Assembly (NCBI GenBank): GCA_028583405.1
Contig: CM053248.1
Span: forward strand, 26,524,543-26,588,542
Length of the DNA: 64,000 nt
Origin: Pogonophryne albipinna
Taxonomy: Eukaryota > Chordata > Actinopteri > Perciformes > Artedidraconidae
Direction: 5' to 3'
Below are positions 35,774 to 47,330 of the stretch, piece by piece. Below the pieces are notes generated by a model that did no database searches, had not been told where the DNA came from, and saw nothing but the letters and a program-made list of their open reading frames with translations. Position 1 is the first letter of the stretch. Every line of letters starts with the position of its first letter. A program made the position numbers and the translations under genes.

Positions 35774-35793
35774 AAATCCCATCATGCATTGCG
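35774..35793 (+). promoter_or_regulatory. Extra ZNF143/Staf-type site downstream of U2 copy 2
   Basis: CCCATCATGCATTGCG is a closer match to the ZNF143 consensus than the U2 distal elements. It lies about 100 bp after the 3' box. No snRNA gene is seen within the next 300 bp on either strand, so its target is unknown. Confidence 0.5.
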
Positions 35794-37129
35794 ACATGGC
35801 ATAAAAGTCTAACTAATGCCAAATATACGTGGGTTTCTTTTAAATTGAAAACCCAAGGTAATTGTGTTTCTCAGATTTTCTTTATTCATTCATTATGTGG
35901 ATTATATTTCTACAAAAACTGACTTCACAATACGACACCAGCACTTAAAGTAGTTTCCTCGTGAATATACTCATTGTCAAACTGTTCACCGGGCAGATCA
36001 CTCTTGGTTCTCTTCAGATCGCATAAATCTTTCGCCTTTTACTAAAGATTTCCGTGGAGAGGACCAATAAGAGTTATAACTAATTTTTTGATGCCCTGCT
36101 TCATGCGGGGCTTTCCAACATTGTTAAAAGAAAAGTATCAGTCCAACTTCATCTTAGAGATGACTGCTTCTTCCATTCTATTACCTACCATTTATTTGAA
36201 ATTGCTAAATCGTTAAATGGTTCTAGTCTATGGTATGTGAACATATTTATATATATATGTCAATTGAATCCTATTTGCAACCAAACTTGGTCTCATTTAC
36301 AACCTACACTTTATAATTTTATCCTAGATTTAAATGAATTCAAATACTTCAATGAAGTGACCGTCAATAGTACATGTTGCTGATAATACATTAAATATTA
36401 TGATATAGTATGGGATGTCATGCTATGTTATTTGCCTTAAGTGTATGATATTTAAGAATGCGGTGTTGGGACCGTAACGTATAATACCTATATACAGTCT
36501 ATGGTAATACCCCATTATTCTTCAAGGGAATATATTAGATGTATTTACATTATATTTACGTTTAATTTTCCTGCAAAATCGACATGCAAACACACACAGT
36601 GTTGCCCATTGGGACATGATGAGCGTCCAGGCTATTAACAGATGCAGTAAGCCCTCTCGATGATTCCCTGCTCTTCGTCCCACAGCTCCTCCCGGTTAAA
36701 ACGTGACACACATCAGTTGTGTGACGGGTCACGTGACGGGCCGTAGCGTTGATCCGGAAGGAGGGAGGTTGGAGGGGGAGAAAGGGGGGGAGGCTGATGT
36801 TGCTGAGGAACTGCGTCAGGTCACCCAGAGTCAGTCTGATTCATACCGGAAGCTGGGCGACTGAGCTTCAAAATAAAGCAAACACATTGTGGCTGCGATG
36901 CAGACATTGTTCTAACATGGCAGCCGTTTTTTTTTCTTAAAAGTTTAGAAAATTAACTTTCACCTTTATTTATTGTGTTCATGCTTGAATTGGTATGACT
37001 TTCTCCTTTAAAAATGCTTGATTTTAACATTATTTGGTGTTTCATGAAGATAATCTCCCACTTAGAATGAAATGGTTAATCCACAGCTCAAGAGTGGTCA
37101 AATGATTGTGACAACACTATGTATATGCT
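35794..37129. other. Gene-free stretch with an orphan element tip
   Basis: At 36488-36504 stands TATATACAGTCTATGG, the right tip of the THAP/SGNH element family, without the rest. 36640-36800 is GC-richer with two GTGACGG/TCACGTGAC motifs but no exon I can define. Confidence 0.4.
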
Positions 37130-37625
37130 TTCTTCCACATACGCAACATCTCCAGACTGTGCCCATCCCTTTCTCAATCAAACACTGAAGTCCTGGTCAA
37201 TGCATTTGTCACGTCCCGCATCGACTACTGTAACGCCATCCTCTCAGGCATACCCACCAAGCTCATCAATAAACTACCAATCATAAAGAAATCTGCAGCC
37301 CGCATCATCACCGGCACCAAGGCCTCAGAATACATCACCCGCATCCTCATCCAACTCCACTGGCTCCCCGTTCAATCCCGTATCAACTTCAAAAACCTAC
37401 TGCTCACTTACAAAGCCCTACATAAGGCCCCCCCCCTGCCTACTCACTGTAGTGCTCCCCATTATATGTTTCGTTTGTGTCCACTTGACTGTCTCCTCCA
37501 TGATTTCCTGTTTGTGGTTTTATCATGTTCTGTTGCCTATTAGCGTTTTCTTTCTTTTTTTAACAAATCGTACGGTGTCCTTGGGTGTCATGAAAGGCGC
37601 CTAAAAATAAAATGTATTATTATTA
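37130..37625 (+). mobile_element. LINE 3' fragment (CR1/L2/Rex1 group)
   Basis: The translation gives AFVTSRIDYCNAILSG and LHWLPVQSRINFK, the C-terminal end of a LINE ORF2. The 3' end GAAAGGCGCCTAAAAATAAA and an ATT tail follow. The ORF is broken at a poly-C run near 37427. It is a dead 5'-truncated copy. Confidence 0.78.
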
Positions 37626-37679
37626 TATACTTATTGTATTTTTATCCCCCTATCACTATTATTGTAGTCACCAAACACA

Positions 37680-38215
37680 TAGACAATTTCCTTGAACATG
37701 GAAACATACTTGGCAACAAACCCTTTTCTGATTTTTATACTAAGACAGAAATATGGTTAAAATATAAAAATGTAACAATCAGGATGAACAAAGTATTATC
37801 AATGTAAAAAATAAATGGGAAAATGAACTATCCTGCAATAAACCAATAGCAGATTGGGAACACATTTGCAAAAACACTCATAATACAACCGATTCAAACT
37901 GGAAAGAATATACATTAAATATTTTAATTTGTTACTTCAAGACACCCCAAATTCAAAGTAAATATAAACAGAATGTCACTTCAAAATGCTGGAGAGAATG
38001 CGGTGAGCAGAAGGCCAACCATGATCATATATGTTGGTCCTGTAATGTTTTGTACGCTTCTGGGAAATAGTTATTCGAGAAATGTCAAAAATATTTGACA
38101 TTTCTCTAAACAAGAACCCTCTATAACTTGGGAAAGCACCATAGGCAATTAAAAATTCTACCTATTTTTAGTATTAAGAATAGCAATCATTAAACACATT
38201 ACAAGGAATTGGCTA
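37680..38215 (+). pseudogene. L1-clade ORF2 C-terminal fragment
   Basis: Conceptual reading shows NWKEYTLNIL, then KCWRECGEQKANHDHICWSC, the Cys-rich zinc-knuckle end of L1-type ORF2. Stops and frameshifts are present (for example after WSCNV). It is an old fragment; neither the RT core nor a tail is present. Confidence 0.72.
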
Positions 38216-38233
38216 AAAGAAGATAACAGGGGT

Positions 38234-38590
38234 TACGTATTGTAACTAGTTATATAAGCACAGGCAGAGCCCTCTACTGGACTCTATGGGTACTACTCTC
38301 AACCATGCCATGCGAGCATTCACCTACTGAGTTGCATAAACGTAGCCGGCCAATCGGGGCGAGCCTACCTGAATGCACGCGCAGGCCCACAGTATATAAG
38401 GCGGCTCCGCCTCCTGACTGTCATCCTACACCCTCTTCAGCGAGCACCATAGGAAAGACAGGCCTCCTAAGTAGAGGGCTCCGCTTTTGCTTATATAACT
38501 AGGGTTACAATACGTTTTAAACCCCCGTTATATATCACACAGGCTCCGCCCTCTACTGGACTCTATGGGTACAGTGAGTGGAGCCCTGAT
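38234..38590. repeat. DIRS terminal and internal complementary repeats
   Basis: 38234-38280 (TATATAAGCACAGGCAGAGC, then CCTCTACTGGACTC) is inverted at about 38466-38520 and appears again directly at 38528-38570. The motif CTCTACTGGACTCTA also occurs at 55293 in the second DIRS copy. Such mixed direct and inverted copies are the mark of DIRS ends. Confidence 0.7.
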
Positions 38591-39641
38591 GGATAAACGC
38601 CCTGTCGTCCAACAACATTGACCCATCACACTGCCCCTGACCGGCCTTTGGTTAACAGCCACCGCACCCCAACTTCCTCTCATCCGGTTGTGACCGTGGA
38701 GAAGTCGGGGCCGCAGCTTACTTGGCTGGGTAGAGCCTAATTGGTCTGAACAAGCCCATAGCTCCACCCTGCAGGTGCCAGTGACTAACACTGCGCACTA
38801 CGTTCCCCCAGGTCCCTAAGGAGCATGGGGAGAAAGCAAGTGCACCATGTTCCCCACACTCACACACGCTTACCTCGTGCAGAGTGTGCATGGAGTGTGC
38901 ATGGACCCTAGTGGGGAAGGCTCTCCCCGCCTGTATGGGGCTTACTGCGCACCATGTTTCCCGGGTCCCTAAGGAGCATGGGAAAACATAAGTGCATTAT
39001 GTCCGGGGGGGGCGGGTCAGATACCTACTGACCCACAGCCCCCCCCTCACCAGTCCTGTGTTGCCCCAGCAAGCACAGATGGTGAAAAGGTGCCAGACAT
39101 GTCCAAGAGATAAAACCTTATGAAGGGGCCTGACGTAGACCAAGACGCCGCCGTGCATATGTCCTCCTCACTCACGCCGTTGAACAAGGCTGTTGATACA
39201 GCCATACCACGTGTAGAGTGTGCATGGACCCCAGTGGGGAAGGCTCGCCCCGCCTGTCCATAGGCATGTGAAATGCACTCGTAGAGCCATCCTCTCAGGC
39301 GTTTCTTGGACAGAGCTTTACCGGCCACACCATCCCTAAAGCACACAAACAGCTGTTCAGTGCGCCTAATGAAAGCCGTGCGCCCTACATAACATGCCAG
39401 CGCACACACCGGGCAGAGGAGGTGCAAATTAGCCTCCCTGTCCCCAATATGGGGTGGAAGACTAAAGCCGTCTAACTGTATAGCCCTCGACCTGAACGAA
39501 CTCCTTAGGTTCTTGGGAACAAAGGAGGTGTTCGGTCTGAGTGTCACCCCGAATCAAAAGGCAACCCGGGTGCACCGACAGAGCGGTCAGCTCGCACACT
39601 CTCTTGGCCGAAGTCAAGGCAAGCAGCAAAGCTGTTTTCAA

Positions 39642-40856
39642 TAGGGGTGTAACGGTACACGTACCCGTACCGAAATTATTCGGTACGGGCCCTTCGGTTC
39701 GGTACACGTGTGTACCGAAGTGTACCGAACGAATATAACGTTAAACGTAAAAAATTGAGAACGTGAACAACTTCTTGGAAGTAATCTCAGGTGCTGCGTT
39801 GCAGCATTCAGAGTAATTTGCTCCCATTGTGTTCAACGCGTCATAGAGCGAGCAAGTCATTTCATTGGACGAGCTGGTCAGAGGGATGCGTTCAAATGTA
39901 GTCCGTAATTTGAGGAACTGTCGAAATGGCGAACGCAGATAAAGTTGAGCTCGAAAATCCTCCAGCATCATTGAAGTCTCCGGTTTGGGAACATTTTGGT
40001 TTCGCAGTTACGTACAAGGATGACGGACAAAGACAGGTGGACCGAACCAAAGCTGTTTGTCGGCATTGTTCAACTAAAATTGGTTACGCGGCTGGCAATA
40101 CATCAAACTTGCACACTCATTTGAAAAGGCATCACCCGAACGTGAATATCACCGGTACCAAAAGACTGAAGTGCAAACCTAACTCCCGCTAGCATTTAAG
40201 CCTCCGCTCCACCACTCGCAAAAAGTTCAGACCGAGCCAAAGCTATTACAAACGCCAAATATCCTTATGTTGCCATGTTAGCAAAGCGCTACCTGGCTGT
40301 ATCTGCTACCTCTGTCCCTAGAGAGGGTCTTCTCCACAGCAGGAGACATTGTTAGTGCCAGCAGATCTGCCCTTTCAGCAAGCAATGTGGACAAGTTCAT
40401 CTTTCTTTAAAACAACATGAAAATACAATGACAAGCAAGTCCTAATGTCAAACTGGCTGCTTAGGTACTAGTACAATACAAATACAGATTATTTCAGTTC
40501 ATCGAAATGCTGCACCTTAATGTTTATTTTATTATATTTTATATTTATTTGAGTGAATATTCATAGTTTAATAATAATTAAAAACCCAAAACTAATAGTT
40601 TATGTTTTGTGAGTACTAGTACAGTAAAGTTCAAATACAGATTATTTTAGTTCATCGAAATGCTGCACCTTAATGTTTATTATATTATATTTTGTATTTA
40701 TTTGAGTGAATACATTATTCACAGTTTAATAAAAAAAATATATGTTATGTTTTGTGATAATTTTTTCTGCTGTACCGAAAACGTACCGAACCGAACCGTG
40801 ACCTAAAAACCGAGGTACGTACCGAACCGAAATGTTTGTGAACCGTTACACCCCTA
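39642..40856 (+). mobile_element. BED-finger hAT deletion derivative inserted in the DIRS recombinase
   Basis: The ends TAGGGGTGTAACGGTACACG and its near-complement (CCGTTACACCCCTA) are flanked by a perfect 8-bp duplication GTTTTCAA (39634-39641 and 40857-40864). Inside are the start and the end of a ZBED-type transposase with the catalytic middle removed. Direct repeats of about 110 bp occur near 40460-40730. Confidence 0.92.
39926..40410 (+). pseudogene. ZBED-type hAT transposase remnant (BED finger plus dimerisation tail)
   Basis: 39926-40192 encodes 88 residues, including a BED zinc finger: SPVWEHFGF, CRHC and HLKRHH. After the stop, 40320-40408 still encodes the C-terminal hAT dimerisation motif (ERVFSTAGDIVSASRSALSA) in another frame. 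The central RNase-H-like domain is gone. Confidence 0.85.
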
Positions 40857-41174
40857 GTTTTCAATGATAGTGCCTTCAGGGAGGAGAGCTCCAGAGGCTC
40901 AAATGGTTCTGTGACCAGAGCCTCGGGCACCAACGGCAGATCCCATTGCGGGGTGGAGACATGCACCACTGGGCGCAGTCTCCTGACCCCCTGCAAAAAA
41001 CGAGCCATAAACGTTTGACTAAAGGCTAACCTGCCGCCAAATCCCTCATGGTAGGACGAGATGGCTGCTGCATACACCTTAATTGAGGAATGAGCAAGCC
41101 CCCTGTCCACCAGTATCTGTAAATAGGACAGAATAGAGCCCAACGTACATGATAGAGGCTCTAGACTCCTTTCT

Positions 41175-42281
41175 TCACACCACCGCTGGAATCCCAACCA
41201 CATTGTCCTGTAACAGGCTGTGGTGGATCCTGCTCTTGCTGCCTCCTATAGATAGTCTGAATAACATTGTCAGACAGTCCACCCCTTCTCGGCCTGTCCC
41301 TCTCAGGAGCCAAGCCTGGAGAGGTAGGCCCAGAGTGGGCAACGCCCCTATTGCACCTGTGGTGGAAAGGCGTAGAGCAGCTATCTTGGCCATGTCTCGT
41401 GTGCAAACGTGTCCACCCCCAAGGGTGGATTGTCCTGCCGAGCCAGAGAGAACCACCATTCGTCTGGCAGGGGCCCGCGTCTTGACATGAGGCCGACCCC
41501 CCCTGTTCTCCAGTCCCGGAATATGGGGGGCCTTTAGAGATAATAACATTCTCTGAGGCCCACAACCACAGGTTCTCTGCTGCGCTAAACAAGGCGGCGG
41601 AGCTGACTCTGTCCTGCCTGTTGATGTAAGCCACTGTGGTGCGGTTGTCGCTCCACACCAGCACATGTTTTCCCTGTAGTAAGGGTTTGCAGTGCTGTAG
41701 GAGCAGTACTACTGCCCGTAGCTCTAGAAGGTTGATGTGCCGAGTTTCTGTCAGAGGCCAGCCACCACCTATAGCTCTCTCTAGGCAGGTCCCCCCCATC
41801 CTGTCACGGGTGCATCTGTGAACACCGTGATGTAGGAGGTCACCCGCCCCAGTGGGGTTCCCCTCCGCAGATGCTTTAGGTACCCCCAGTATCAGGGGTT
41901 GCCCTCCACTTAGGGGGGTGATGGTCACCAGACGTTGTTTGTGCCTCTTAGGATCTAAACGAAGGCCGGCAAACCACCTGTGCTGGCAACGCATATGCAG
42001 TACCCCAGCGGTACCACGAGGTGAGCATCCGCCATGAGACCAAGAGTCTGCATGATGATCAAAGCTGTCACCGTTGCCCCCTGTCACAGTCTGCAAACTG
42101 CCTGAAGCAGGGATGCCTGTCTGCTCTCTGACAGGGTGGCACGTAGTCTGCCTGCATCGAGCAGAATCCCCAGATACTCCACCTGCTGGAGTATCAGGGG
42201 CAAACGGAGCCATCCGCCCCGCTGTAATGGCGAACGTGAATGGCACCGCCTCTGCCATATCCTGGTCCCCCAAACACTCGA
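41175..42281 (-). pseudogene. DIRS RT thumb and RNase H remnant
   Basis: On the minus strand about 42210-42090 reads RLPLILQQVEYLGILLDAGR, the end of a DIRS reverse transcriptase. About 41765-41615 reads INLLELRAVVLLLQHCKPLL and HVLVWSDNRTTVAYINRQ, the RNase H core with its Glu and Asp. The catalytic RT centre is absent: at about 42226 the 5' sequence MGDQDMAEAVPFTFAI jumps straight to the RT end. Several frameshifts exist. Confidence 0.75.
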
Positions 42282-42282
42282 A

Positions 42283-42480
42283 CAGAGCCGGCCCGACCCA
42301 TTAAGCAACATAAGCGGCCGCTTAGGGCCCCGCAGCCACTAAGGGGCCCCCTAGCAAAAAAATAAATAAATGAAAATCTCAGTACACCGTCGCCGTGATA
42401 AGTATGTTTAATTAATTGTGTTAATATGCCTAGATTGCCTACTCTCAAAGTCATGTATTATATTATTGAGTCAATAATAT
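42283..42480. mobile_element. hAT-like left end (CAGAGCCGGCCCGACC)
   Basis: The terminal-looking CAGAGCCGGCCC cuts the DIRS element and is followed by a GC-rich hairpin region (GCGGCCGC, GGGGCCCC). Its right end was not found with certainty; GGGGGCCCCCCC at 47779 just after the L2 tail could be the continuation. Confidence 0.4.
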
Positions 42481-42737
42481 AATACATTAACCGTGCTTTA
42501 CCTGAACCTCATCATGACACTAGAGAGGACGGCAGGATTGTAATTTCCCGTGTTCAGTGAATGCAACAGAGGCAAGACACCAGACCAACCTGAGAGTTGA
42601 ATGGAAATAAACATGTCTTATTGGATGACAGGTACCTATCCTGTGAACTGTGACAATGTTTAAAATAAACTGTCAGTCGGACTCAGAGTTTTTGAAGATG
42701 GACATAAGAACATTTTTTCTTAAAAAAGACGAAAATT

Positions 42738-42770
42738 CTCAAGTGGTGGCTCACATAGCCACCACTTGAG
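42738..42770. repeat. Perfect 14-bp-arm hairpin
   Basis: CTCAAGTGGTGGCT and AGCCACCACTTGAG flank the loop CACAT without a mismatch. Its role is unknown. Confidence 0.9.
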
Positions 42771-43358
42771 TCAGGTAAACAAGGTATGTAAATGTCAGTA
42801 AACTTCCAAGTTATGCGAACATGTAAGCAAAGCTTAAATTACAGCTACGTTGTGACGTTACTTTAAATCGCGGGGGTAAGCTAAACCGTTAGCAAGTAGC
42901 TATAGCTAGCCAGAGATATTAAATAAACACTTTCATACAATCTAAATGTAATGTTTTTTAGCGTTACCTGGTGATTTCAAAGAAAGCTCTCTGGGAAATG
43001 TTGACTTACTGTTCGACATGAAGCTAGAAGCTACCGTACAGCAAGGGCACCGGAAGCGGGGGGGCCAGGGGGCCACTACACGGACCACTATTGCGGTAAG
43101 CATGTTGTAACTTCCGGTTGTTGTTGTCATTGTCATCTCCGGGTATCCCGTGTGCCTGTTCTGTTGCTGATAGCTTATTATCTTAACTTAATCGATCGTT
43201 TTAAAACTCTTGATCACGGCAACTACCTGACGTTGTAATCACACGTTACTACAGCTTAAGCACTCACAACTCTCCTTCTCTTAGCGACTGTAACTCCACA
43301 GTTGCCTACACTCTTTTCGGGTTTGCTAACGGTAGCTACTTTAGCTTGATAGCTAGCC

Positions 43359-44216
43359 ATGGCTCTTTCCCCACCCTCGGGTGCTATTCCCTGCTCTAAC
43401 TGTCTCATGTTTGGTTACTTCCCTACCTCCTTTACTGGTACCGATACATGTGTTAAATGTAGTATAGTTGTTAGGTTGGAGGCGGGAATCATAGCCATAG
43501 AAGCCCGGCTCCGCATCTTAGAAAGTAACTCAGCTACAGTAAAGCCCATGTTAGCCGGTGCGGACCGGCAAAAGATAGCTCCTATTAGCCGTCCCCCGGC
43601 AACTCCCGAGCAGCAGGGAGACTGGGTGACTGTTCAGAAGGGGCATAACGCGAAACCCGCAGGTCCCCACCAACCCGTTCACGTATCTAACAGATATTCC
43701 CCACTCAGCGAGACACCCGCTGAGAAGCCAACTCTGGTTATTGGTAGCTCTATTATGAGATACGTGAATTTAGAGACCAAAGCCTCCACAGTCACATGCA
43801 TTCCGGGGGCCAGAACGGGCGACGTTGAGGCGCATCTTAAACTGCTGGCTAAAAATAAACGTAAATACAGTAGGATTGTTATTCACGTCGGTGGTAATGA
43901 TGTTCGTTTACGCCAATCAGAATGCACCAAACTTAATGTGGAGTCGGTGTGTAGTTATGCTAAAACAATGTCGGACACCGTAATATTCTCTGGTCCCCTC
44001 CCCAATCTGATCAATGATGACATGTATAGCCGCATGTCATCATTTCAGCGCTGGTTGTCTTGGTGGTGCCCAGCAAACAATGTGGGCTTCGTAAATAATT
44101 GGACAGCCTTCTGGGGAAAACCTGGTCTGATTAAGAGAGACGGCATTCATCCTACTTTGGAAGGTGCAGATCTCATTTCGGCAAACATTTCAGGGCTTTG
44201 TGGACTTAATCCATGA
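43359..44216 (+). CDS. L2 LINE ORF1: CxxC zinc motif, coiled coil and SGNH esterase
   Basis: 285 residues. Cys12-x2-Cys15 and Cys31-x2-Cys34 form a probable zinc-binding N-terminus, followed by a short heptad-like segment (EAGIIAIEARLRILE). An SGNH hydrolase domain follows with GSS (129-131, nucleophile), GGND (178-181) and the D-G-I-H pair (Asp261, His264). Esterase domains in ORF1 are known in CR1/L2 LINEs and are thought to help the ribonucleoprotein. The ATG at 43359 has GCCATGG context. The stop is TGA at 44214, in the same frame as ORF2. Confidence 0.9.
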   Translation: MALSPPSGAIPCSNCLMFGYFPTSFTGTDTCVKCSIVVRLEAGIIAIEARLRILESNSATVKPMLAGADRQKIAPISRPPATPEQQGDWVTVQKGHNAKPAGPHQPVHVSNRYSPLSETPAEKPTLVIGSSIMRYVNLETKASTVTCIPGARTGDVEAHLKLLAKNKRKYSRIVIHVGGNDVRLRQSECTKLNVESVCSYAKTMSDTVIFSGPLPNLINDDMYSRMSSFQRWLSWWCPANNVGFVNNWTAFWGKPGLIKRDGIHPTLEGADLISANISGLCGLNP

Positions 44217-44330
44217 CAAACTGGAGTTGAGACCAGGAGGCGGAGTCGCAGTCTTACACGCTTCTCTGCGCTCTCTCCTAGGCAGTCATCCATAGGAATC
44301 CCGAACCCAATAAAATACCCAATATTAGCG

Positions 44331-47330
44331 GTGTGTGTGTCTGCCCAAGGACAATTAAAGGTAAAACCTAATAGAGGTGTCATACATAATAACCTAATAA
44401 AAGTAAATGTAACAACTACTACAGTGCAACAAAACAGGAATATTAAATGTGGTCTCTTAAACATAAGATCTCTAGCATCTAAAGCAATATTGGTAAATGA
44501 TTTAATATCAGATTATAATATTGATATATGCTGTCTCACTGAAACTTGGTTGAGACATGAAGAATATGTCAGCATAAATGAGGCCACTCCACCCAGCCAT
44601 ATCAATACTCATATTGCCCGAGGCGTGGGCCGAGGAGGTGGAGTTGCAGCAATCTTTGACTCAAGTTTACTTATCAATACTAAACCAAAATTAAATTATA
44701 CCTCCTTTGAAAGTCTCGTTTTTAGTCTTACGCATCCGACCTGGAAAACTTTGCAGCCAATCTTATTTGTTACAGTGTACCGTGCACCAGGTCCTTATTC
44801 AGAATTCTTATCAGAATTCTCTGAGTTTTTATCAACTTTGGTACTTAAAACAGATAAAGTAATTATCGTAGGTGACTTTAATATTCATGTTGACGATGAT
44901 AAAAATAGCCTTACTGTTGCATTTAACTCTATATTAGATTCTGTTGGTTTCTGTCAGAGTGTAAATAAACCAACCCACTGCTATAATTACACTCTCGACC
45001 TTGTTCTGACTTATGGTATTGAAATTGAGCAACTATTAGTCGAACCGCATAATCCTGCTTTATCCGACCATTTCTTAGTAACTTTTGAAGTACTGTTACT
45101 AGACTACAAAGCATTAGTCAAAAGCTCCTGCAGCAGAAACCTATCTGTTAGTGCTATAGCCAAATTTAAGGAAGAGATTCCACCAATATTTAACTCGATA
45201 GCATGTCTGCATGTAGGGGAGGAAACTTATACAAAATGTACACCACCCCAAATTGATCATGTTGTTGATAGTGCTACAGATGCGCTGCAAATAAAATTAG
45301 ACTCTGTTGCTCCTTTGAAAAAGAAGAAAATAAAACAACATAGATTAGCTCCATGGCATAATGCCGAAACCCGCAAAATAAAGCAAAAGTCGAGACAACT
45401 TGAAAGGATATGGCGTTCCACTAAACTTGAAGAATCTCGTTTAATTTGGCATATTACTCTCAATGAATATAAGAAAGCACTGCGTAAAGCGAGAGCAGCC
45501 TACTACTCTTCATTAATAGATGAGAATAAGAATAATGCAAGATTTCTTTTCAGCACTGTAGCCAGGCTGACAGAGAGCCACAGCTCGATTGAGCCTTCTA
45601 TTCCCATAGCACTCAGTAGTAATGATTTTATGTGCTTTTTTAACGATAAAATTGTTACTCTTAGAAACAAAATTAATCACCTCTTGCCTTTGACCAGTAT
45701 AGTGTTATCAACAGCTCCCGGAAACGTAAGTTCTAATATTACACTATATAGTAAACTAGAATGCTTTTCAGCCATTAACCTTGAACAATTAAATTCAATG
45801 ATTCTCTCTTCTAAACCATCAACGTGTATGTTAGACCCAATTCCAACTAAGCTGTTGAAGGAAGTTTTTCCATTAATTGGCACTTCTTTATTAAATATTA
45901 TGAATATGTCTTTATTATCAGGCTATGTTCCACAATCATTCAAAGTAGCAGTGATAAAACCGCTTCTTAAAAAGCACAACCTCGATCCAGAGGTTTTAGC
46001 CAATTATAGACCTATTTCTAATCTTCCGTTCCTCTCAAAAATTCTTGAGAAAGCAGTCGCAAAACAGTTGTGTGATTACTTAAAAAACAATGATTTATTT
46101 GAAGATTTTCAGTCTGGCTTTAGAACACATCATAGCACAGAGACAGCTCTGGTTAAAGTCACAAATGACATTCTAATAGCCTCTGACAAGGGACTTGTCT
46201 CTATTCTTGTTTTGCTTGATCTCAGTGCTGCATTTGATACTATCGATCATGATATCTTATTGCAAAGACTAGAGCACTTAGTTGGCATACAGGGAACTGC
46301 TTTAGGCTGGTTTAGGTCCTATCTATCTGAACGCTCTCAGTTTGTACGTGTCAATGATGAATCTTCCACGCAAACCAAAGTTAGCCATGGAGTGCCACAG
46401 GGCTCAGTGCTCGGACCTATTTTGTTCACATTATATATGCTTCCGTTAGGCAATATTATAAGGAATCATTCTGTACATTTTCATTGTTATGCAGATGATA
46501 CTCAACTATATTTATCAATCAAGCCTGATGAAATTAATCATCTAAATAAAATTCAAGACTGCCTCAAGGACTTAAAAACGTGGATGACCTTAAACTTTTT
46601 GATGTTAAACACGACCAAAACTGAAGTTATTGTACTTGGCCCGAAGAATCTACGAAACAAATTATCTAAAGATATACTAACTATGGATGGCATTAATTTG
46701 GCCTCCAGTGAGACTGTAAGGAATCTTGGTGTTATATTTGATCAGGATTTATCCTTTAACGCCCACATAAAATCAATTTCAAGGACCGCCTACTTCCATC
46801 TACGTAACATTGCAAAAATCAGGCATATCTTGCCTCAAAACGATGCAGAGAAACTAGTCCATGCATTTGTTACTTCAAGGCTGGATTATTGTAACTCTTT
46901 ATTATCAGGGTGTACCAAGAAGTCAGTCAAGTCGCTTCAGCTGATTCAAAATGCTGCAGCTCGTGTACTAACCAGAGTTAGGAAAAGGGACCACATTACT
47001 CCTGTTCTGGCTGCCTTACACTGGCTCCCTATAGAACACAGGATAGAATTTAAAATTCTTCTTCTCGCCTACAAAGCCCTTAATGGGCAGGCGCCATCTT
47101 ACCTTAAAGAACTCATTATACCCTACTGTCCTACTAGGGCATTGCGTTCCAAGAATGCAGGGTTGTTGGTTGTTCCTAGAGTCTCTAAAAGTACAATGGG
47201 AGCCAGAGCCTTTTCTTATCAAGCTCCACATTTGTGGAATCAGCTTCCAGTTTGTGTTCGGGCGGCAGACACCCTATCCGTTTTTAAGAGTGCGCTTAAG
47301 ACCTTCCTTTTTGATAAAGCTTATAGTTAG
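44331..47330 (+). CDS. L2 LINE ORF2: endonuclease and reverse transcriptase
   Basis: 999 residues from the first ATG, with no lesion seen. The apurinic-type endonuclease shows [19 protein letters not shown] (about 181) and SDHF (about 245). The reverse transcriptase shows [42 protein letters not shown], the catalytic YADD (720-723) and [11 protein letters not shown]. The frame is open from the ORF1 stop onward, so the true start may be upstream of the ATG used here. It would nick target DNA and copy the element by target-primed reverse transcription. Confidence 0.94.
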   Translation: MCVSAQGQLKVKPNRGVIHNNLIKVNVTTTTVQQNRNIKCGLLNIRSLASKAILVNDLISDYNIDICCLTETWLRHEEYVSINEATPPSHINTHIARGVGRGGGVAAIFDSSLLINTKPKLNYTSFESLVFSLTHPTWKTLQPILFVTVYRAPGPYSEFLSEFSEFLSTLVLKTDKVIIVGDFNIHVDDDKNSLTVAFNSILDSVGFCQSVNKPTHCYNYTLDLVLTYGIEIEQLLVEPHNPALSDHFLVTFEVLLLDYKALVKSSCSRNLSVSAIAKFKEEIPPIFNSIACLHVGEETYTKCTPPQIDHVVDSATDALQIKLDSVAPLKKKKIKQHRLAPWHNAETRKIKQKSRQLERIWRSTKLEESRLIWHITLNEYKKALRKARAAYYSSLIDENKNNARFLFSTVARLTESHSSIEPSIPIALSSNDFMCFFNDKIVTLRNKINHLLPLTSIVLSTAPGNVSSNITLYSKLECFSAINLEQLNSMILSSKPSTCMLDPIPTKLLKEVFPLIGTSLLNIMNMSLLSGYVPQSFKVAVIKPLLKKHNLDPEVLANYRPISNLPFLSKILEKAVAKQLCDYLKNNDLFEDFQSGFRTHHSTETALVKVTNDILIASDKGLVSILVLLDLSAAFDTIDHDILLQRLEHLVGIQGTALGWFRSYLSERSQFVRVNDESSTQTKVSHGVPQGSVLGPILFTLYMLPLGNIIRNHSVHFHCYADDTQLYLSIKPDEINHLNKIQDCLKDLKTWMTLNFLMLNTTKTEVIVLGPKNLRNKLSKDILTMDGINLASSETVRNLGVIFDQDLSFNAHIKSISRTAYFHLRNIAKIRHILPQNDAEKLVHAFVTSRLDYCNSLLSGCTKKSVKSLQLIQNAAARVLTRVRKRDHITPVLAALHWLPIEHRIEFKILLLAYKALNGQAPSYLKELIIPYCPTRALRSKNAGLLVVPRVSKSTMGARAFSYQAPHLWNQLPVCVRAADTLSVFKSALKTFLFDKAYS

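Larger units (their letters stand above)
39047..41203 (-). pseudogene. DIRS tyrosine recombinase, interrupted
   Basis: The N-terminal SAM-like domain reads from 41203 (WLGFQRWCEERS, ILSYLQILVDRGLAHSSIK) to 40865. After the hAT insertion the catalytic domain resumes at 39633 with KTALLLALTSAKRVCEL (first catalytic Arg). A frameshift near 39545 follows, then HAHSTRGMA (His-x-x-Arg) and SWSTSGPFIRFYLLDM (tyrosine nucleophile). The active-site residues are visible but the gene cannot be read through. Confidence 0.82.
38234..42282 (-). mobile_element. DIRS-type tyrosine-recombinase retroelement, decayed
   Basis: The minus strand encodes an RT thumb, an RNase H domain and a tyrosine recombinase. 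Its downstream end (38234-38590) holds the inverted and internal complementary repeats that DIRS elements use instead of LTRs. The element is broken by an internal deletion, frameshifts, a BED-finger hAT insertion (39642-40856), and a hAT-like end at 42283 that cuts its 5' side. A second related fragment lies at 54.4-58.1 kb. Confidence 0.8.

Noticed and set aside
41149..42342. Several plus-strand open frames over the DIRS region
   Set aside because: They are antisense shadows of the RNase H and recombinase frames on the minus strand.
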